From Zygnema cylindricum (taxonomy: Eukaryota; Streptophyta; Zygnematophyceae; Zygnematales; Zygnemataceae), in the NCBI GenBank assembly GCA_037447655.1, contig JBBHKE010000876.1, forward strand, positions 62,001 through 126,000: DNA of 64,000 nt. The letters run 5' to 3'. Within the stretch, counting starts at the first letter, position 1, and the number at the start of each line of letters is the position of its first letter. A program made the position numbers and the translations under genes. The notes under the pieces were generated by a model. That model had not been told where the DNA came from, made no database searches, and was given only the letters and a program-made list of their open reading frames with translations. Shown here piece by piece: positions 25,401-38,051 of this stretch.

Positions 25401-25489
25401 AAGAGATGATCCAAACGGCGGTGCAGACGGCAAATTTGACGGCTGAGGAATGGAAATTGTAGCTCCTGAGGTGGCCGCCTATTCTCCAT
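19421..25489 (-). CDS. ROOT UVB SENSITIVE family (DUF647) protein, RUS6-like
   Basis: Ten exons on the minus strand: 25489-24815, 24642-24496, 24285-24139, 24006-23944, 23625-23549, 22814-22709, 21652-21550, 21164-21004, 20459-20394, 19732-19421. All introns are GT-AG and in phase; about 618 aa. The DUF647 core runs from about residue 195 to 405: YMRWKCLQRSISSILQVHAT, LTWVLKDGLGRLGRLSYAA, LATLANVGKSIGLAAYLATT, AVHKTFALADNLADISAKG, VVADNLGLALAMLIGAAFRG. It is followed by the linker ERLEMVTQAWLQDGKVPSA and the C-terminal REGARTQDVVRGLLQ segment typical of RUS proteins. RUS proteins of land plants act in root UV-B sensing and vitamin B6 or auxin-linked processes; the biochemical reaction is unknown. 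The SRSLPS-type and ATLANVGK-type motifs look most like the RUS6 branch, from memory. ATG 25489 is used because the upstream in-frame sequence runs into a stop before any ATG. An additional 5' exon cannot be excluded. Confidence 0.92.
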
Positions 25490-27459
25490 AAGATCCGTGA
25501 AAGAAAACCGCAGCCACAGCCGGCGACGACCTCTCCAGGAAGTACTTCTACCCACCCAAAGGAACCATGGTAGAAGATCCTCTCAGCGTTGTTACGCCTC
25601 TCTTCATTCTTGGAGCCGTCGTTTACGGTACGCTCTGTGGGAGACCCACAGCCGTAAGGTTTTGTCTTTTCGCGCGTGGCTTTGAATTTCCGTACAGAAC
25701 AGCGTCCAAAGTCGGATGCGGTAAAATGAATAAGGGCGTGTTCCCATGTGTTCAAATAAGGGTTTTTTCCCGTCGTTTTCACAGAAAATGGGACTTTCAA
25801 CGATAAAATATTACGCCGTACGAAAAATGGCCAAAAACACAAGTACATTTTGCGTCATCTTGGAACTTGGAAGGTACAACAATTTGGCGTTATTGTCATT
25901 GCGACCCTCTTCCAGCTCAACTTCACACTTGTAATTGAATCAAATCGCGATCTGATTTTAACCAAAATAACACCCTATTGACGAATAGAAAGCAGGTATT
26001 GCACGCGTGAAACATCTTCGAAAATTTTTGATTGACGGAGAGTAAACGCTATTTTTTTCCATGCTCGTCACGCGCATGTACGTACAAAAATGACAAGCAT
26101 GTACGTAAAAAAATTCGTTGGGGTCTCGGACCTCCACTTTCATTCATGGGTCTTTTGCAAAATTTTACAACGTCCTTGTTTCTCCCCATCTTTTTCATTC
26201 GACCGCTCCTCTTTCTCTCATCTCTAAATGAAATGCAGCAAAAATAGTATCAAATGACAAATATATTTTTTTACTTCTTTTTTATATTTTTTGTCTCTTT
26301 TACTGCATTCACACTAAAAACGGATGATGAATGAGATGAGGAAACGAATGTCCTTTTGTTTTGTTTGGACGTGAATCGCCTTTGACATCAACTCACGTCA
26401 ACTAAAACGTCGCGATGTAATTCATGCTGCCGTACGATTAAGTGCCGAATGACTCAAATCCGTCCGTACCAAACCATCGTTTTTGACCCGTACAACAACA
26501 CATAATTTTTACAAGGTGACCGCTCGAGACCCCCAAACAAAAGAGACGCTTAAAAAAAAAAAAAAACCTCGCCAAAAAAAACAAGTGGCGACAAAAACAA
26601 GCAACTGTTAAAACCATTCTTTACTTTTCTTTTACATTCTTTCCTGTTCGATTTTCCGCCTTCTCAACCCTACAAATTAAACATACCTTTCTTTTCTCTT
26701 TTTTTCCCCATTTTGTCACCTTCTTCTTATTCTAATTTTTTTTAAAACATACCTTTCTTTTCTCTTTTTTTCCCCATTTTGTCACCTTCTTCTTATTCTA
26801 AATTTTTTTCTTACCTTTCTTTTACTTCATTTTTTTCCCTTCCTTCGCCTTTTTTTCACCTTAACATTAAACTTACAATTGTTTTACCTTCTTTTCCTTT
26901 CCTTTCCTTCATCACCTTTTTATCTTAAAAATTCTACCCACAACTCAAGAACAAAAAAAATGAGCCATTATCACGTATGATACCCAAGCTACCCTCCCTC
27001 CCTCCCTCCCTCTTTCCCTCCCCCCTCCCTCTTTCCCTCCCTCCCTCCTTCCCAATCTTCCATACCCCTCTCCCACTTCGCCCTCCCTCCCTCCCTCCCT
27101 CCCTCCCCTCCCTCCCTCCCAGTCAATCTGCCCATCCTCCCTCCCAATCTGCCTTCCCTGAGTGAGTGTGAGGGAGGGAGGAAGTTTGGAAAATATAGTT
27201 TGGTTTGTCCTTTTGTACCTCGAAGTTCATTCTAAAATCTAAGTCTAACCCCATTTGACAAACAGCCGCAAAACTGCAAATGCAGTAAGTAATTAGTTAA
27301 TTACATTTGACGAAATTCGCCCTAATGTCGAAGGTAAATCGTGCAATTTGTAGGCAAACCGTATTTAATTAAATGTACAAATACAAACCAAGCCTATATG
27401 ATACTTAGTCATATGGGGTTTGGTTGGGTCATTTCGGTTTTCACACTCTATTATGTCTT
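25490..27459. other. Intergenic region upstream of the RUS-like gene
   Basis: Probably holds the promoter of the minus-strand RUS-like gene near 25.5-26 kb, but no motif is certain. From 26580 to 27165 the plus strand is strongly pyrimidine-rich, with an imperfect duplicate of about 70 bp at 26686-26755 and 26744-26810 (ACATACCTTTCTTTTCTC) and a CCCT run described separately. Confidence 0.5.
26989..27165. repeat. (CCCT)n-rich pyrimidine microsatellite
   Basis: Repeated CCCTCCCTCCCT with interspersed TTTCC. It is open on the plus strand as a Pro/Ser-rich string, which is a by-product of the composition and not a gene. Confidence 0.9.
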
Positions 27460-27680
27460 TCCATAAATGTTTGTTGCTTCTTTGGGTGTCTTTGTGTTAC
27501 CTGTCTTTTTTTTGTGGGTTTGTTGTTTTTGCCTTGTTTATCTTTTTTGTTTGCTTAACTCCACATGTAATTTTTCACTTTTGATATTGTTGCCCTTTTT
27601 TGTTCTCGTGGACTCGGATGGTTTTACCATCGCGCTTTTTAATACAATTGGTATCTCATATGACAGAAGTGGTTGAACAT
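27460..27680 (+). mobile_element. Retroelement tail fragment
   Basis: This segment, including GTGGACTCGGATGGTTTTAC and ATCGCGCTTTTTAATA, is homologous to the inverse of 17640-17830, the 3' tail of the retroelement at 17.5-18.4 kb. No coding part is attached, as expected for a 5'-truncated copy. Confidence 0.6.
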
Positions 27681-28044
27681 AACACAAAAAAGTAAAGAAA
27701 ATCAAACATATTGTCTCGGCCTTTTTCTCTACTAGTTGCTCGCTTAAAGTGATCGAGTGTCGTTGACAAAGAACTATTGGAGTCAATCATTGTTGGCAAA
27801 GCGATAAAAAACTGTAGTGACGAAATTAGCAAACAACTGGGCAAATAATACTTCCAATAAACTTTCACTCTTAAATGGAGATAAATGTCTGTTTCAATAT
27901 ATTATTTCCATTCCACCAAAAATTAGAATCCAGTAACGGGATGCAACACTGCGAGTTACACCTACATGCCTTAAGATGGTGCTCAATTAATAAAACTTAT
28001 TTATAATTATTGCGAGTTATTCTTGCTTGTAAAGCAATGTAATA

Positions 28045-28250
28045 TAATTTGTGTTCGTTTCATCAATTTGGATTTTTGCCTTTCTTTTTTTTTGTTCCCG
28101 TATTGCCAGATGGTTTACCTTCGTGCTTCTTAACAAAAGTTTTCCAATTTTTACTTTAACGGTGGGTAGTGTACACATTGTCCTTTATGGCAAGACTGAG
28201 TCTCAAAAAAAAAAAGGTTTGCTTTTAGGAGTTTAGAACACATCAATGCA
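28045..28250 (+). mobile_element. Second retroelement tail fragment, ending in an A-run
   Basis: It shares the GATGGTTTACC and GTGCTTCTTAAC stretch with the 17.6 and 27.6 kb copies and ends at about 28203-28215 in an 11-A run. That fits a 3' end made by target-primed reverse transcription. It lies just downstream of the MAK16 stop codon. Confidence 0.5.
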
Positions 28251-28572
28251 AACTTGCCAGCTGTTAATGCTCTGTTATTAAAACAATTAACTTTTTTACC
28301 AATACACACAGCAAGAAAGCAAGCAGTGAAGGCAATTTTAACACTAGATTTTCAAGCATGGCAATCCCCCACAACAATGAACCACCATAAACATAAAACA
28401 TTAAAACATGAGACTTAAAACACGATATAACCATGGATCAAAATTTTATTGCCTGACTTTATTTTGCTCATATTATCCACATTAGCCTTGCAATTTCTCA
28501 AACGCCACATAGACTCTCGCAAAATGCACGGTATTTTCCCAATTGTCGTAGTTATGATTGTCTCTCCCTCTC

Positions 28573-31500
28573 CTATTCATGTTCTTCTTCATACTCTACC
28601 TGCAAAAGATCAAACAAACATAACAAAGACCACAAGTAATGAGTAAAATGATATATCAATAAACAGTTACTAAACAGTACTACGTAAACTTTATTGCTTG
28701 CATGAGTTGACCCAACTTTCGTAAAACAGATTGTGAATCATAATAAACAAAAAAAAAAACAATAAACAAAAAATAAAAAATAAAATCCAGGACTAAAAGG
28801 CAGGACATCCCCGAAAAACAGAAAGAGCTCATCAACATTCTTTAGCAATATTGGATGGCTCGTCTTTTTCAAATTGGAAACCTCTAGTTCCCCAAAAGTG
28901 GATTAGTTCCTTAACGATAATTATCAGCAACAATAATTATCACCAACACCCTGTATCTTCAAGTTTTCTATTAAGTTTAGAAAGTTACAACTCGAGAAAA
29001 AAACGACAAATATTTTCGACAAAGATATTAAGATAACAAAACAGTAAGGACCCAGCATACCTCGACTCGTGGTCGAGCTTTTTTAGGTTTCTTGGTTTGA
29101 ATGATGTCTAATGGTTGCCTCTTACATTGTATTCGGTCTCTCCTCTTTCCATGTCGCTCTTCTTCTTCATCCTCTCCATCTTTTTCATCATTTTTAATGA
29201 AAAAGCCAAAAGGAAAGAGAAAACGAAGTAAGACGACACAAGGTTAAAAAAAAATCCAAAAAAGAAAGAGAAAACGAAGAAGGACAACAAAAGATTTAAA
29301 AAATGGCAAATAGAATCGGCAAGGAGCGCCTCTCACCTACTCTTACTCTTCATAAGTGTCTTTCTCTTCTGAATTTACGCCTTTCTCATCTTTTTTTTAA
29401 ACCTAAACAAATATAACAGACACAAAATATACTTTTTGGGTACTTGCAGCTCTTTGATTTGGTCCTATAGTGAAAGTATACCATGTCTCGTTATTACCGT
29501 CAATGACCATATATCGGTGCCCTAAAAACTCCTCGAAACTAAAATAGTACTAAGGGAAATGACTTTTTTTTCTTAACACTAGTTCCTCACATATCCAGAA
29601 TAAGCCACGTCATCCGAACTAAATTATATCTTAGTAATAACCAATATGAACTGCAGGCTAATAATTTATTAATCCTTATAATGCTTCACAGAGTAGTAAA
29701 CCGATTCCAGTATTAGTTACTAACCTAGTTTTTCTCTTTAAAAGGGACACAAAAACCGATTCCAGTATTAGTTACTAACCTTGTTTTTCTCTTTGAAAGG
29801 GACACAAAAATTTATAGTAGAGGGCTAAAGAACATTTCTTCTTGGAAACAGACAAGTTTTTTTTTTCTTTAAAAGTGGTTGAAACCTTTACTGTTTGAAT
29901 GGTGGAATACAACTCTAAAAAGCGGAAATTTGGAAACAAGTATTTACCTCTCCGGTTGTAAATTAATATAGAAAATGATTTTCGTTCGGCGTATAACATC
30001 CGAGAAACCAGGACAAGACGAAAAAAAAATTATCTTGTTTAGAAAGGTTTATCTTGTATGCCATATTTACTCAATATTTAGGAGTCCATTGTCAAAATAC
30101 TGAATCTGCTTGAAAAACAGAAAGTCTACATACTCTCCACATCCCTGAAATGCATCCCTGAAATGCATCCCTGAATAGTAATAGAGAGTGTCGAAAGATG
30201 TCAAGAAAAAGTGCATGAGCTAAAACGAATAATAAATAAATCATATTCCACAATATTAAAGCTACAAGAAAGTTGAAGACACCACAACGTTTTCTGATTC
30301 AAGGAGACTCCCTCATGTGATAATACTTCACACAAAAGCAGATACTATCTTGCAAAGTACAGTAAAAATCGATATTAGCGATAATGTTTTTTTCGGCCTT
30401 GAAACTCATTTTTCTCCGTACACAGTTGTTGGAATATCATCTGGACGGTTTCTATGGAAAGGTAAGATTCTTAACTTCTGATTTGCGGACATGCGTGCAC
30501 GGAGAAAATTTCATATTAACGCTAATAGCAATACATGCAGTAATCCCATTTTTCGGACAAAACGTTTCAATTTCTCATAATTAAGAGAAGAAAAAACGAC
30601 TCACCTTCGTCTCCTGAATCGTGCGAGTATCCAGCAGGCGGTTGTCCAAAATCTTCCATGTCATCCTCCTCATCAAGGTCAAAATCCTCCACATACTCAA
30701 TTTCTGGTTCTTCTTCTCTCTCATCCTCCTCCTCATCCTCCTCTTCCTGCAAATCCCAGTAAGAAAAAGTTTCTTGACCACTGAGATAAAACACGAGTAG
30801 ACAAAGCTATTCTGCAGAATACAGAATACAGTTCCCATTTGTGGTTACAAACAACCTGCATCCTTTATTGCTATCTTCCATAGTTTTTGGGAGTAAACCT
30901 GACCTGCACTTCATCGTCCAGACAAGATAAACCATACAAGACAGACCCACATTGTACCGACCAGGAGAAAAACACGTGACAAAAAAAGAAATAGCATTAG
31001 AAGATTCATATCGCCATGCTCACTCTTTGAACCTGTTCCACTCTCAATGCCTCCTATCTCTTACCACTTCTTCCTCCACATCTGCTGCCATCTCATCCTC
31101 ATCAGCAGTTGCCTCCATCTCCTCCATGGCCAAAACACGCTCATATTCTTTGGTAGGAAAATTGTAGATATCGCCATATGTACCACTTTGTAACCTTTGT
31201 AACAATTCCTTTTCTATGGCCTGGATAAACCCCAATAACAATCCCATAACAGACGAATCAAAAGCCAATCCAGTTTATACACTTATAAGCAATAATTTAT
31301 CTACTAAATAATGAGGTATGGATTTATACATACAAAAAAGAGCAAATGGGCTAAAAGGTGCTCCAGGCAAACTAAACATATTCCAAAAATAAAACGAAAG
31401 TGTTTCACATGGCAGTTGAGTAACTGGCGAACACACGATGCATACCAACTTATACTCTATGAAGTTTTCCATCACACAACAGGGAGGAATTTAAGTGTAA

Positions 31501-34500
31501 ATAATCCTGAGAAAAAGGAGAAGGACGACTTTTCCTAAGGCAGTCACCAAGAGAACCCACAGTCTCACAAATGAGAAAAAAAAAATTGTTCAAAAGAAAG
31601 AAGAGGGGCTGGGAGGGGAGGCGGGGCCGAGGGAGAAAGCAAGGAAGAGATTGAGAGAGAGAGAGAGAGTGAGGGCCTGGCGGGATGGGAAGGAGAATGA
31701 CAGGAAGGACAGAAGGAAGAGAAGAAGGGAGGAGAGGAGGGGAAACTCACCAAGTCCAAACGAGCTGCAATTTCTGCTTTAGCCTCTTTACGTGTTTCTT
31801 GCTTCTCCTTCCTCGCTGGTACAGTTATCAGCTTGGGCCTGAAAGCAGTAAATGAGGAAAAACAGTCAAATAGGAGAGGAAGAGCGGAAGAAGAGGACTA
31901 GAGAGGAAAGAAAGAAAAAAGGAAGAGAGGTGAAAAAAGGGATGAAATGAAAGAGTTGTGGTTGAAATGCACTTACAAACAGGGCAACCATAGAGGTTAC
32001 CAAAATTGTTAAAAATCAACCCACATCAACTAACCTTGGCACTAGCATGAAAAAATGACTTTATAGCCCTCATTGCTATTTTTCACACATACTTTTATCT
32101 TCTTATCAAACATTAAAACGTGAATGAACTCACCGGACTCGAGTTGCCAGTTTCCGCATTCTGATGAGATATTGAGTCATTTTGGTAAGACGTTGTTTGT
32201 TTTTATGAATAAGAAATTTAGGGCAGTGCTCCTGCGAGGAAAACAAAAAGTAAGTCTCAATTTGAATTCACTTAAGAACAAGAATGTACATTCTCAAACT
32301 TTGCCAGGAAACTTCTTCAGCGCTGAATATCACTGTTCGACGCCAATATGTCTGATAATTGACATGGCAGATTATGGATCAGTGAACATTCCCGGTATGG
32401 AAACTGACGAAAAGCTCCCTATAGGCAATACATTGCGATAAGAACATTAGCATAATCAATACCTGAATATTAATACAATAACACCATATAAGGCCAATGA
32501 GGGGAAAAGTAAAAAAACACACAAAAAAAATCGATTTTCCATCATTCAAAATACTTGCTTAAATCATGACTTCCGCCAAAACTAATCAAAGATGGTACAT
32601 TTTGGCTGTAACAAATATGCCCAATAATGACACATCAGACAAATGCATCAACAATCAGTACCCCCCAGAAGATAAATATTGGATATGGGCAAGAGGACTC
32701 CAACATACGACATAAAATGTTGCAAAACATTTCATCGTAGGAGATTTCCTTCAGACGATTGCTCTAAATTTCACACACACAAAGAAAAACAATCGAATAT
32801 ATAACTTTAACAACAGTTTCACTCATGCTCCGTTCCTTCTGGGTTTCCTATAGTCTTATCATAAAACATCAATATCCCATCGTTGTTGGATAAAACCTAT
32901 GATAATGGGGAAGTGGAACTTACAAGATGTTTGTCAATAAGTTCCAACGCTTGTGCATAATTCCGAGGAAGTTTCACCCTTTCCCATAATGCATTTGGTG
33001 TATGAGATCTTTCTATCGACTTCATGTATAAGTACAAAATTCCTGCATTCCGCCAAAGTATAGATAGTCGATCAATGTCTTACTCAGCAATATCATTAGA
33101 TACAAGTTACGAGGTCAGGACAAGCTCACTCGGCAATATCATCAGATACAAGGTCGGGACAAGCTCAAAACCAATATGGCATCAATCCTTCAAAAATAAC
33201 CTAAAACATGAGCGCCGTGAGTTTGTTTGGAAGAGAAGCGTAAAGTAACAGAATAAGTCCATCCTTAACTCAAGACTTTGCTTCACAAATATGGAGCTGT
33301 AGGCAGTCGGCTTCAATGATATAGTAAGACCAAAAAAAATTTAAAAAAATAATGGAAAATGCCTTCAATGAATCACAGCCAGAATCAAAACTGCATATCT
33401 TTAGATTTGAATGGGTAGGAACATCCTCATCGAATATACACAAGTGGAAAGCCCAAAGGGTGAATCAGTTCCCAGATATCATAGTCCACATACTGGATCA
33501 CAAAAGAATTCGTTCTTCTTGGGTCATTCCTTACACATAGGGTCTCTGTGTCCTGAAAAACTGTGAGACTTAAATCAGGGTTCATAATGTGTAAGTTGAA
33601 TTTAGTCTTAATCAACCCACAGACAACATAAAGGTGAAACGCTTGGCGGCATTATCAATTATGAGGCTGCTCAGCCATATTTGGTTTTCTGTTTAATTTG
33701 TTCTCCATGAGAGACAGCAATCTGACTCATACAGGCAGCAACATTGACAGAAGTACCGGCTTGAACTGACATTGTCTACTACAACCTTTGAAGTTGTGCC
33801 TCTCGCGACCATGTAAGGTACCACATATAATATCGAACTGGTCAGTCTTGACGAAAAAGAATACAACAAAACAACTGATTCTTCAGATTAGCCACTCAAT
33901 TACCATGCTTTGATACTAGTTACAAACGTTGCAAATGTGAAAAGGTTTGTGTCCCCGAAGGATGAAACTAAAATGTTCCATTTTCACAAAGATAATCAGA
34001 AATATAACTCAGAAATTGAATGAATTGAATGACAAGAGACAGTTTGCAACGTGAACAAAAAGCTTCTTGCTGTTCAGAGCTATGCAGCGAATAGCATGCA
34101 GAACTGGCATCCAAGAAAGCAACAAATTCGGATAGAGAGCTACATCGTGAATCGCGAAAAAGAGTAAAGACTTTCTTCACAAACCATTTTTCTGTGTGCA
34201 CACTTGTCGGATTATTAATTGGGAGGTTGCAATGGAAAGGTAAGACTCCTACCTTCCAATCGGTCACCTCCGTGGTAAATTCAGACATGTGTGCACGTAG
34301 AAAAATGTTTTTAAAGTATCAAAGAAAACATTGACTCTAATAGTGATACATGGTGTAGCTCTGGCGATAGATCGCCAGAAGGCCATTGCAGGAAGAGTGT
34401 GGCTGGTGATGTAAGGTAATTGGAGCCTGACCACATAACACAGTCAGGAAGAATGGATGTTACGGATCGGATGCCTTCTAGTTCCTAATACATCGTAAAT

Positions 34501-37124
34501 CTTTTATCAGCGTCAATGTTTTTTTCACCACTTAAATCAGCTTTTTTCCTGCAAACCGTCCGATTTCTGTTTGGAAACCGCCAACCAGAAGGTATGAATC
34601 TTACCTTACCGTCGCAACCGTCAGATAAAAAAGGTGTGCATGGAGAAAAGCTGATTAAGATGGCAAAAAAAATGTCAACACTAATATCGACACGGAATAA
34701 CTTACAACCACTTGAAATTACCAGCACCAAAAACTGTGTGACTCTTCACCATACCAATGAATGGCTCTCAGGAGGCTAGAAATATGACAACTAATTACAT
34801 ACACTTGTAAACATGCAATGTTTATGCTCAACAAGGTATCCTCTCTTCCAAACCATAAGATAGAAGCCTAACAAGAACAAAGTAGCCTGCTTTTCTTGGA
34901 GCACTTGAAGCGGTGCGTTACATTATAACATTCTCAAGCGAGAACTGTTTCGATAAATGATTATTGATAGGAATCATGTCCTAGCCATCTGGTTTTTTAC
35001 CAAATTAAATAACTTCTGCACAAATATAACAGCTCGAGTCGTCGTTCCAGTAGTTCATTTTTTATCTTTAAAAGTAACTGGTTGAAGCGGATTTTGCAGG
35101 TAGTCGCAGGCTCCTGCGTTCTAAGCTGGAGACAAAATTCTATTGCATGAGGGCCAGGATCTGAAATTACTCATTGGCTGACATATCCAGAGAGCAGCCA
35201 CTACTGCGCCAATAGGTACACAGAACGATGGACTGGAGGAAGAGATGGGAGAAGGAAAGTGGGGTCGAGGGACACAACGAAAAAGGAATGGGGCACGGGA
35301 CGGGAGAAGGAAAGGGAAGAGGGCTCCACAAAACGAGGGACTGGGGGAAGAGATGAGAGAAGGACTGGGGGAGAGGGATACACAGAATGAGGGACTGGGA
35401 GAAGAGAGGGGAGAAGGAGAGTTGGGGAGAGGGAAGGAAAGATAGGAAAAGAGCTGGGGGGCAGAGACAGAAGGAGAACCTCGTCACAGGCTGCCAAAAC
35501 TCTCCGTGAAGACGACAATTCCTTATTCATTCCATAAACCAACAACTAAAACGAATCCCAAACAGTCCTGGTTATAAGGTGACTGTTTGTAATTTACCAG
35601 TTTTTGTATCAAACAAATACTGATATCATTTCGCGAATGTTCTCAAATGTTCGAAGATGCTGTGATAGATTTAAAGCATGGTACAACTGTAAAATCCCTT
35701 GCCTGTGAACTAAACCTCAAATCTAATGCTTAATGCTTAATCTTCTATGGAACTCAATTTTAAAGACGTGTCATAACCTGCCAAAGTTTTAAATAACCAA
35801 TAAAACGAGAAGAGGTTTAGAATTCAATATGTCATCGTAATAGCATAATGGCATATTGGCATATTGCAACAATGGTGTCACCAATGTCACAAGAAGCAAG
35901 TAGAAGTTTACAACTGAACCCTATTATATCGAAGAAGGTAATTTAAAACATACATAATTAAAATGCACTAACTTCAGCTTTCCAGTTTCAATAATACATG
36001 GCCATTGAGCAATGGTCAACAAAGAGAAAGCAAGACTTCTCTTTTCATTTAACCAAATCAACACATACATTATTGAGTGTAGTAGCCTCGATCAGAATGC
36101 TTTCTAAACATCGGCATAAAAACTTATCCAATAGGATGTTCCATCCTATTCTGTGTGCTACAGTGCCCATCGCTATTAGAGTTGATCACTCTAATTCCAG
36201 AGAATTTTTTCTGGCCTATAATCACAAATTAATGTCACTATTTAGTTAAATGGATCAGAACGAGCCATGTTGCATTTGATTTAGAGCAGTTAATTCTAAT
36301 AAAGAGTTAACGCTAATAATTCACTTACTCTAATAGAGATGAATTTGCCAACATTTAAAAACCTAAACGAAACTGGCACAACTCCATCCGTTTTTTTTCT
36401 CATTCAAAGTACATTCGTTTGTAACTATTTTCATGGACTCGGACCATTTCCAGCAGCGAAAAGGTTTGCAGCGTTCTATTCGGAACATTGCACAAAATAT
36501 AATCAGAACCGAACCCTTGAGCTTGAGATTTCCAGTAATTGTAAGTAAAAACCAAAAAGTCAAAAATATTGCTTGTGTCAAAAAAATGCATGCTAAAATT
36601 TGAAAACACACACACAACACACACACAACACACACACACACAACATACATTTTGGATAGGAAGGCACATTCAAGTAGGTTCATCTAAAAAAGTTCATTAA
36701 CGGCTTTGATTAAACCTGATACTGTGTAAACTTTCTGCTAGGAATTTGATCAATTTAAGGACAATTGAATAAAAAGAGCAACAATATTTTGAATGTCCCA
36801 CACATATGGTGACTCAGTTCATTTCTTGGCAAAATTTAAAGACGTCAGTCATATACTTTAAATATCCGTGGGAAAAGTCATACTCCAGAATAAAAATTAA
36901 ATTGAACTGGTTTTGAGTTGAAGAGGGTGAGGGTGTTGTCACTTAAATAATGGGATAAACTGTGAAGTCCTCTCTAATTTGATACACGCCCATTCACATC
37001 CTCATAAGTTGTAGTTTGAACATGCCTAAAACCGCTTCTGTTGCTTCTGTTAAAATGACTAAAAAGTGATGTAAGTTACTGTAGTTAAGAATTTTACCAG
37101 ATTGATTAACTTACAATTTTTTGA

Positions 37125-37162
<38 letters not shown>

Positions 37163-38051
37163 AAAAAAAAAAAAAAAAAAAAAAAAACTTCGATCCCAAA
37201 AACTAAAAAATTAAGATAGACACGAACTTTGAGAAGGCTTCCAAATTCTATGTTTAGGAGCGATTTTGGAACTACAACTTCAGAGCAAAGCAATTGCATA
37301 TAATAAACGATGCTTAACATTAACAGAAAACATTTACAGAAAACGATGACCAAAATGTCAAACATAATGACAGCGTCCAAATAGAGTGACAGAACATTAC
37401 ATACCATCGATTTCACGAATTGTCGCATATCGACTATTAGCTAGAGGACAAGAACTCCGATTACAAAGACCAGTTACGTTATATTCGTTTCGACAAAAGT
37501 TTTGTGTTTTGGTCCTGGAAAAAAATTGCTCATCGACACATCAGGCTTCTAAAAACTGGCTCAAAAAGATTTGGACAAAGAATTGAATTCCAAAGTCAAT
37601 TTAGTGAACATTACTCAAGCAACCAAACAGGAGATTATTTTTGCAGTGAATTTCTTTCACATATTTTGAATAACTGACTGTGATTAACTGAGTCATAGGG
37701 ATATGACACTATTAAAGTTTTACCATCATTTTGAGAGTAAATTGTACAATTCGTACATTTTTTTTGAGTAATCGTATCTACGGTTATTCATAAAAATATA
37801 TGATTCACCCTCACCTTGAAATTTACTCTCATGTTGAGGGTGAGTCGTACTGTTTTATGAGTAGCAGTAGGTTAGATTCCTCAAAATATTGTACAAATTG
37901 TAAGATTTACCGTCAAAACAAAGGTAAACCTTCAATATGGGTAATTACCCTATCAGGTATTATAAAGCAGGTAAGGTTTGGAGACATACTTGGCTTTGAA
38001 GGAGCAGTGGTGTTGGTTAATAAGCTGCCATATGACCTCATCATGTTGCAT
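28573..38051 (-). CDS. MAK16: MAK16 homologue, 60S ribosome biogenesis factor
   Basis: Nine exons on the minus strand: 38051-37990, 37514-37405, 33042-32924, 32231-32134, 31838-31751, 31220-31065, 30746-30605, 29179-29061, 28599-28573. Phases agree throughout and give 306 aa, the length typical of the family. The start [20 protein letters not shown] is unmistakable. It is followed by [18 protein letters not shown] with the conserved cysteines ([12 protein letters not shown]), then [69 protein letters not shown], an acidic EEEDEEEDE tail and a basic [12 protein letters not shown]-terminus. Family knowledge: MAK16 is a nucleolar protein of pre-60S particles, with an iron-sulphur-type cysteine cluster near its N-terminus. 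Intron 2 is 4.4 kb and intron 7 is 1.4 kb, both carrying MITEs. The acceptor of exon 8 (AAAAAG) is weak but is the one that preserves frame. Confidence 0.96.
30360..30540. mobile_element. Fold-back MITE M1 in MAK16 intron 7
   Basis: Ends are CAGTAAAAATCGATATTAGC and the related inverse GCTAATAGCAATACATGCAG, with TA on both sides (30358-30359, 30541-30542). The centre holds TGGAAAGGTAAGATTCTTAA, the family's palindromic apex. 181 bp, non-coding. Confidence 0.75.
34143..34355. mobile_element. Fold-back MITE M2 in MAK16 intron 2
   Basis: Starts CATCGTGAATCGCG and ends AGTGATACATGGTG with TA on both sides (34141-34142, 34356-34357). The apex reads GGAAAGGTAAGACTCCTACC; arms include TGTGTGCACACTTGTCGG and its partner ACATGTGTGCACG. 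Confidence 0.75.
34491..34695. mobile_element. Fold-back MITE M3 in MAK16 intron 2
   Basis: Starts CATCGTAAATC after TA, with AGCGTCAATGTTTTTTTCAC in the left arm and its partner ATGTCAACACTAATATCGAC on the right. The apex reads GAAGGTATGAATCTTACCTT. The right boundary is approximate. Confidence 0.65.
36161..36342. mobile_element. P-type MITE in MAK16 intron 2
   Basis: Begins CAGTGCCCATCGCTATTAGA after TA (36159-36160) and contains the TCACTATTTAGTTAAATGG block shared with the NLP intron element. The right end (ACTCTAATAGAGATG) is degenerate. Confidence 0.6.
36605..36648. repeat. (AC)n microsatellite
   Basis: Alternating AC with AAC interruptions, inside MAK16 intron 2. Confidence 0.9.
37127..37188. 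repeat. Long poly(A) tract
   Basis: About 60 bases of A broken by a single CC, within MAK16 intron 2. It could be a retroposon tail or a simple expansion. No retroposed gene is recognisable next to it. Confidence 0.85.

Noticed and set aside
25336..25848. 170-codon minus-strand frame overlapping RUS-like exon 1
   Set aside because: A different frame from the DUF647 gene, crosses its start and has no recognisable domain; shadow of the real exon.
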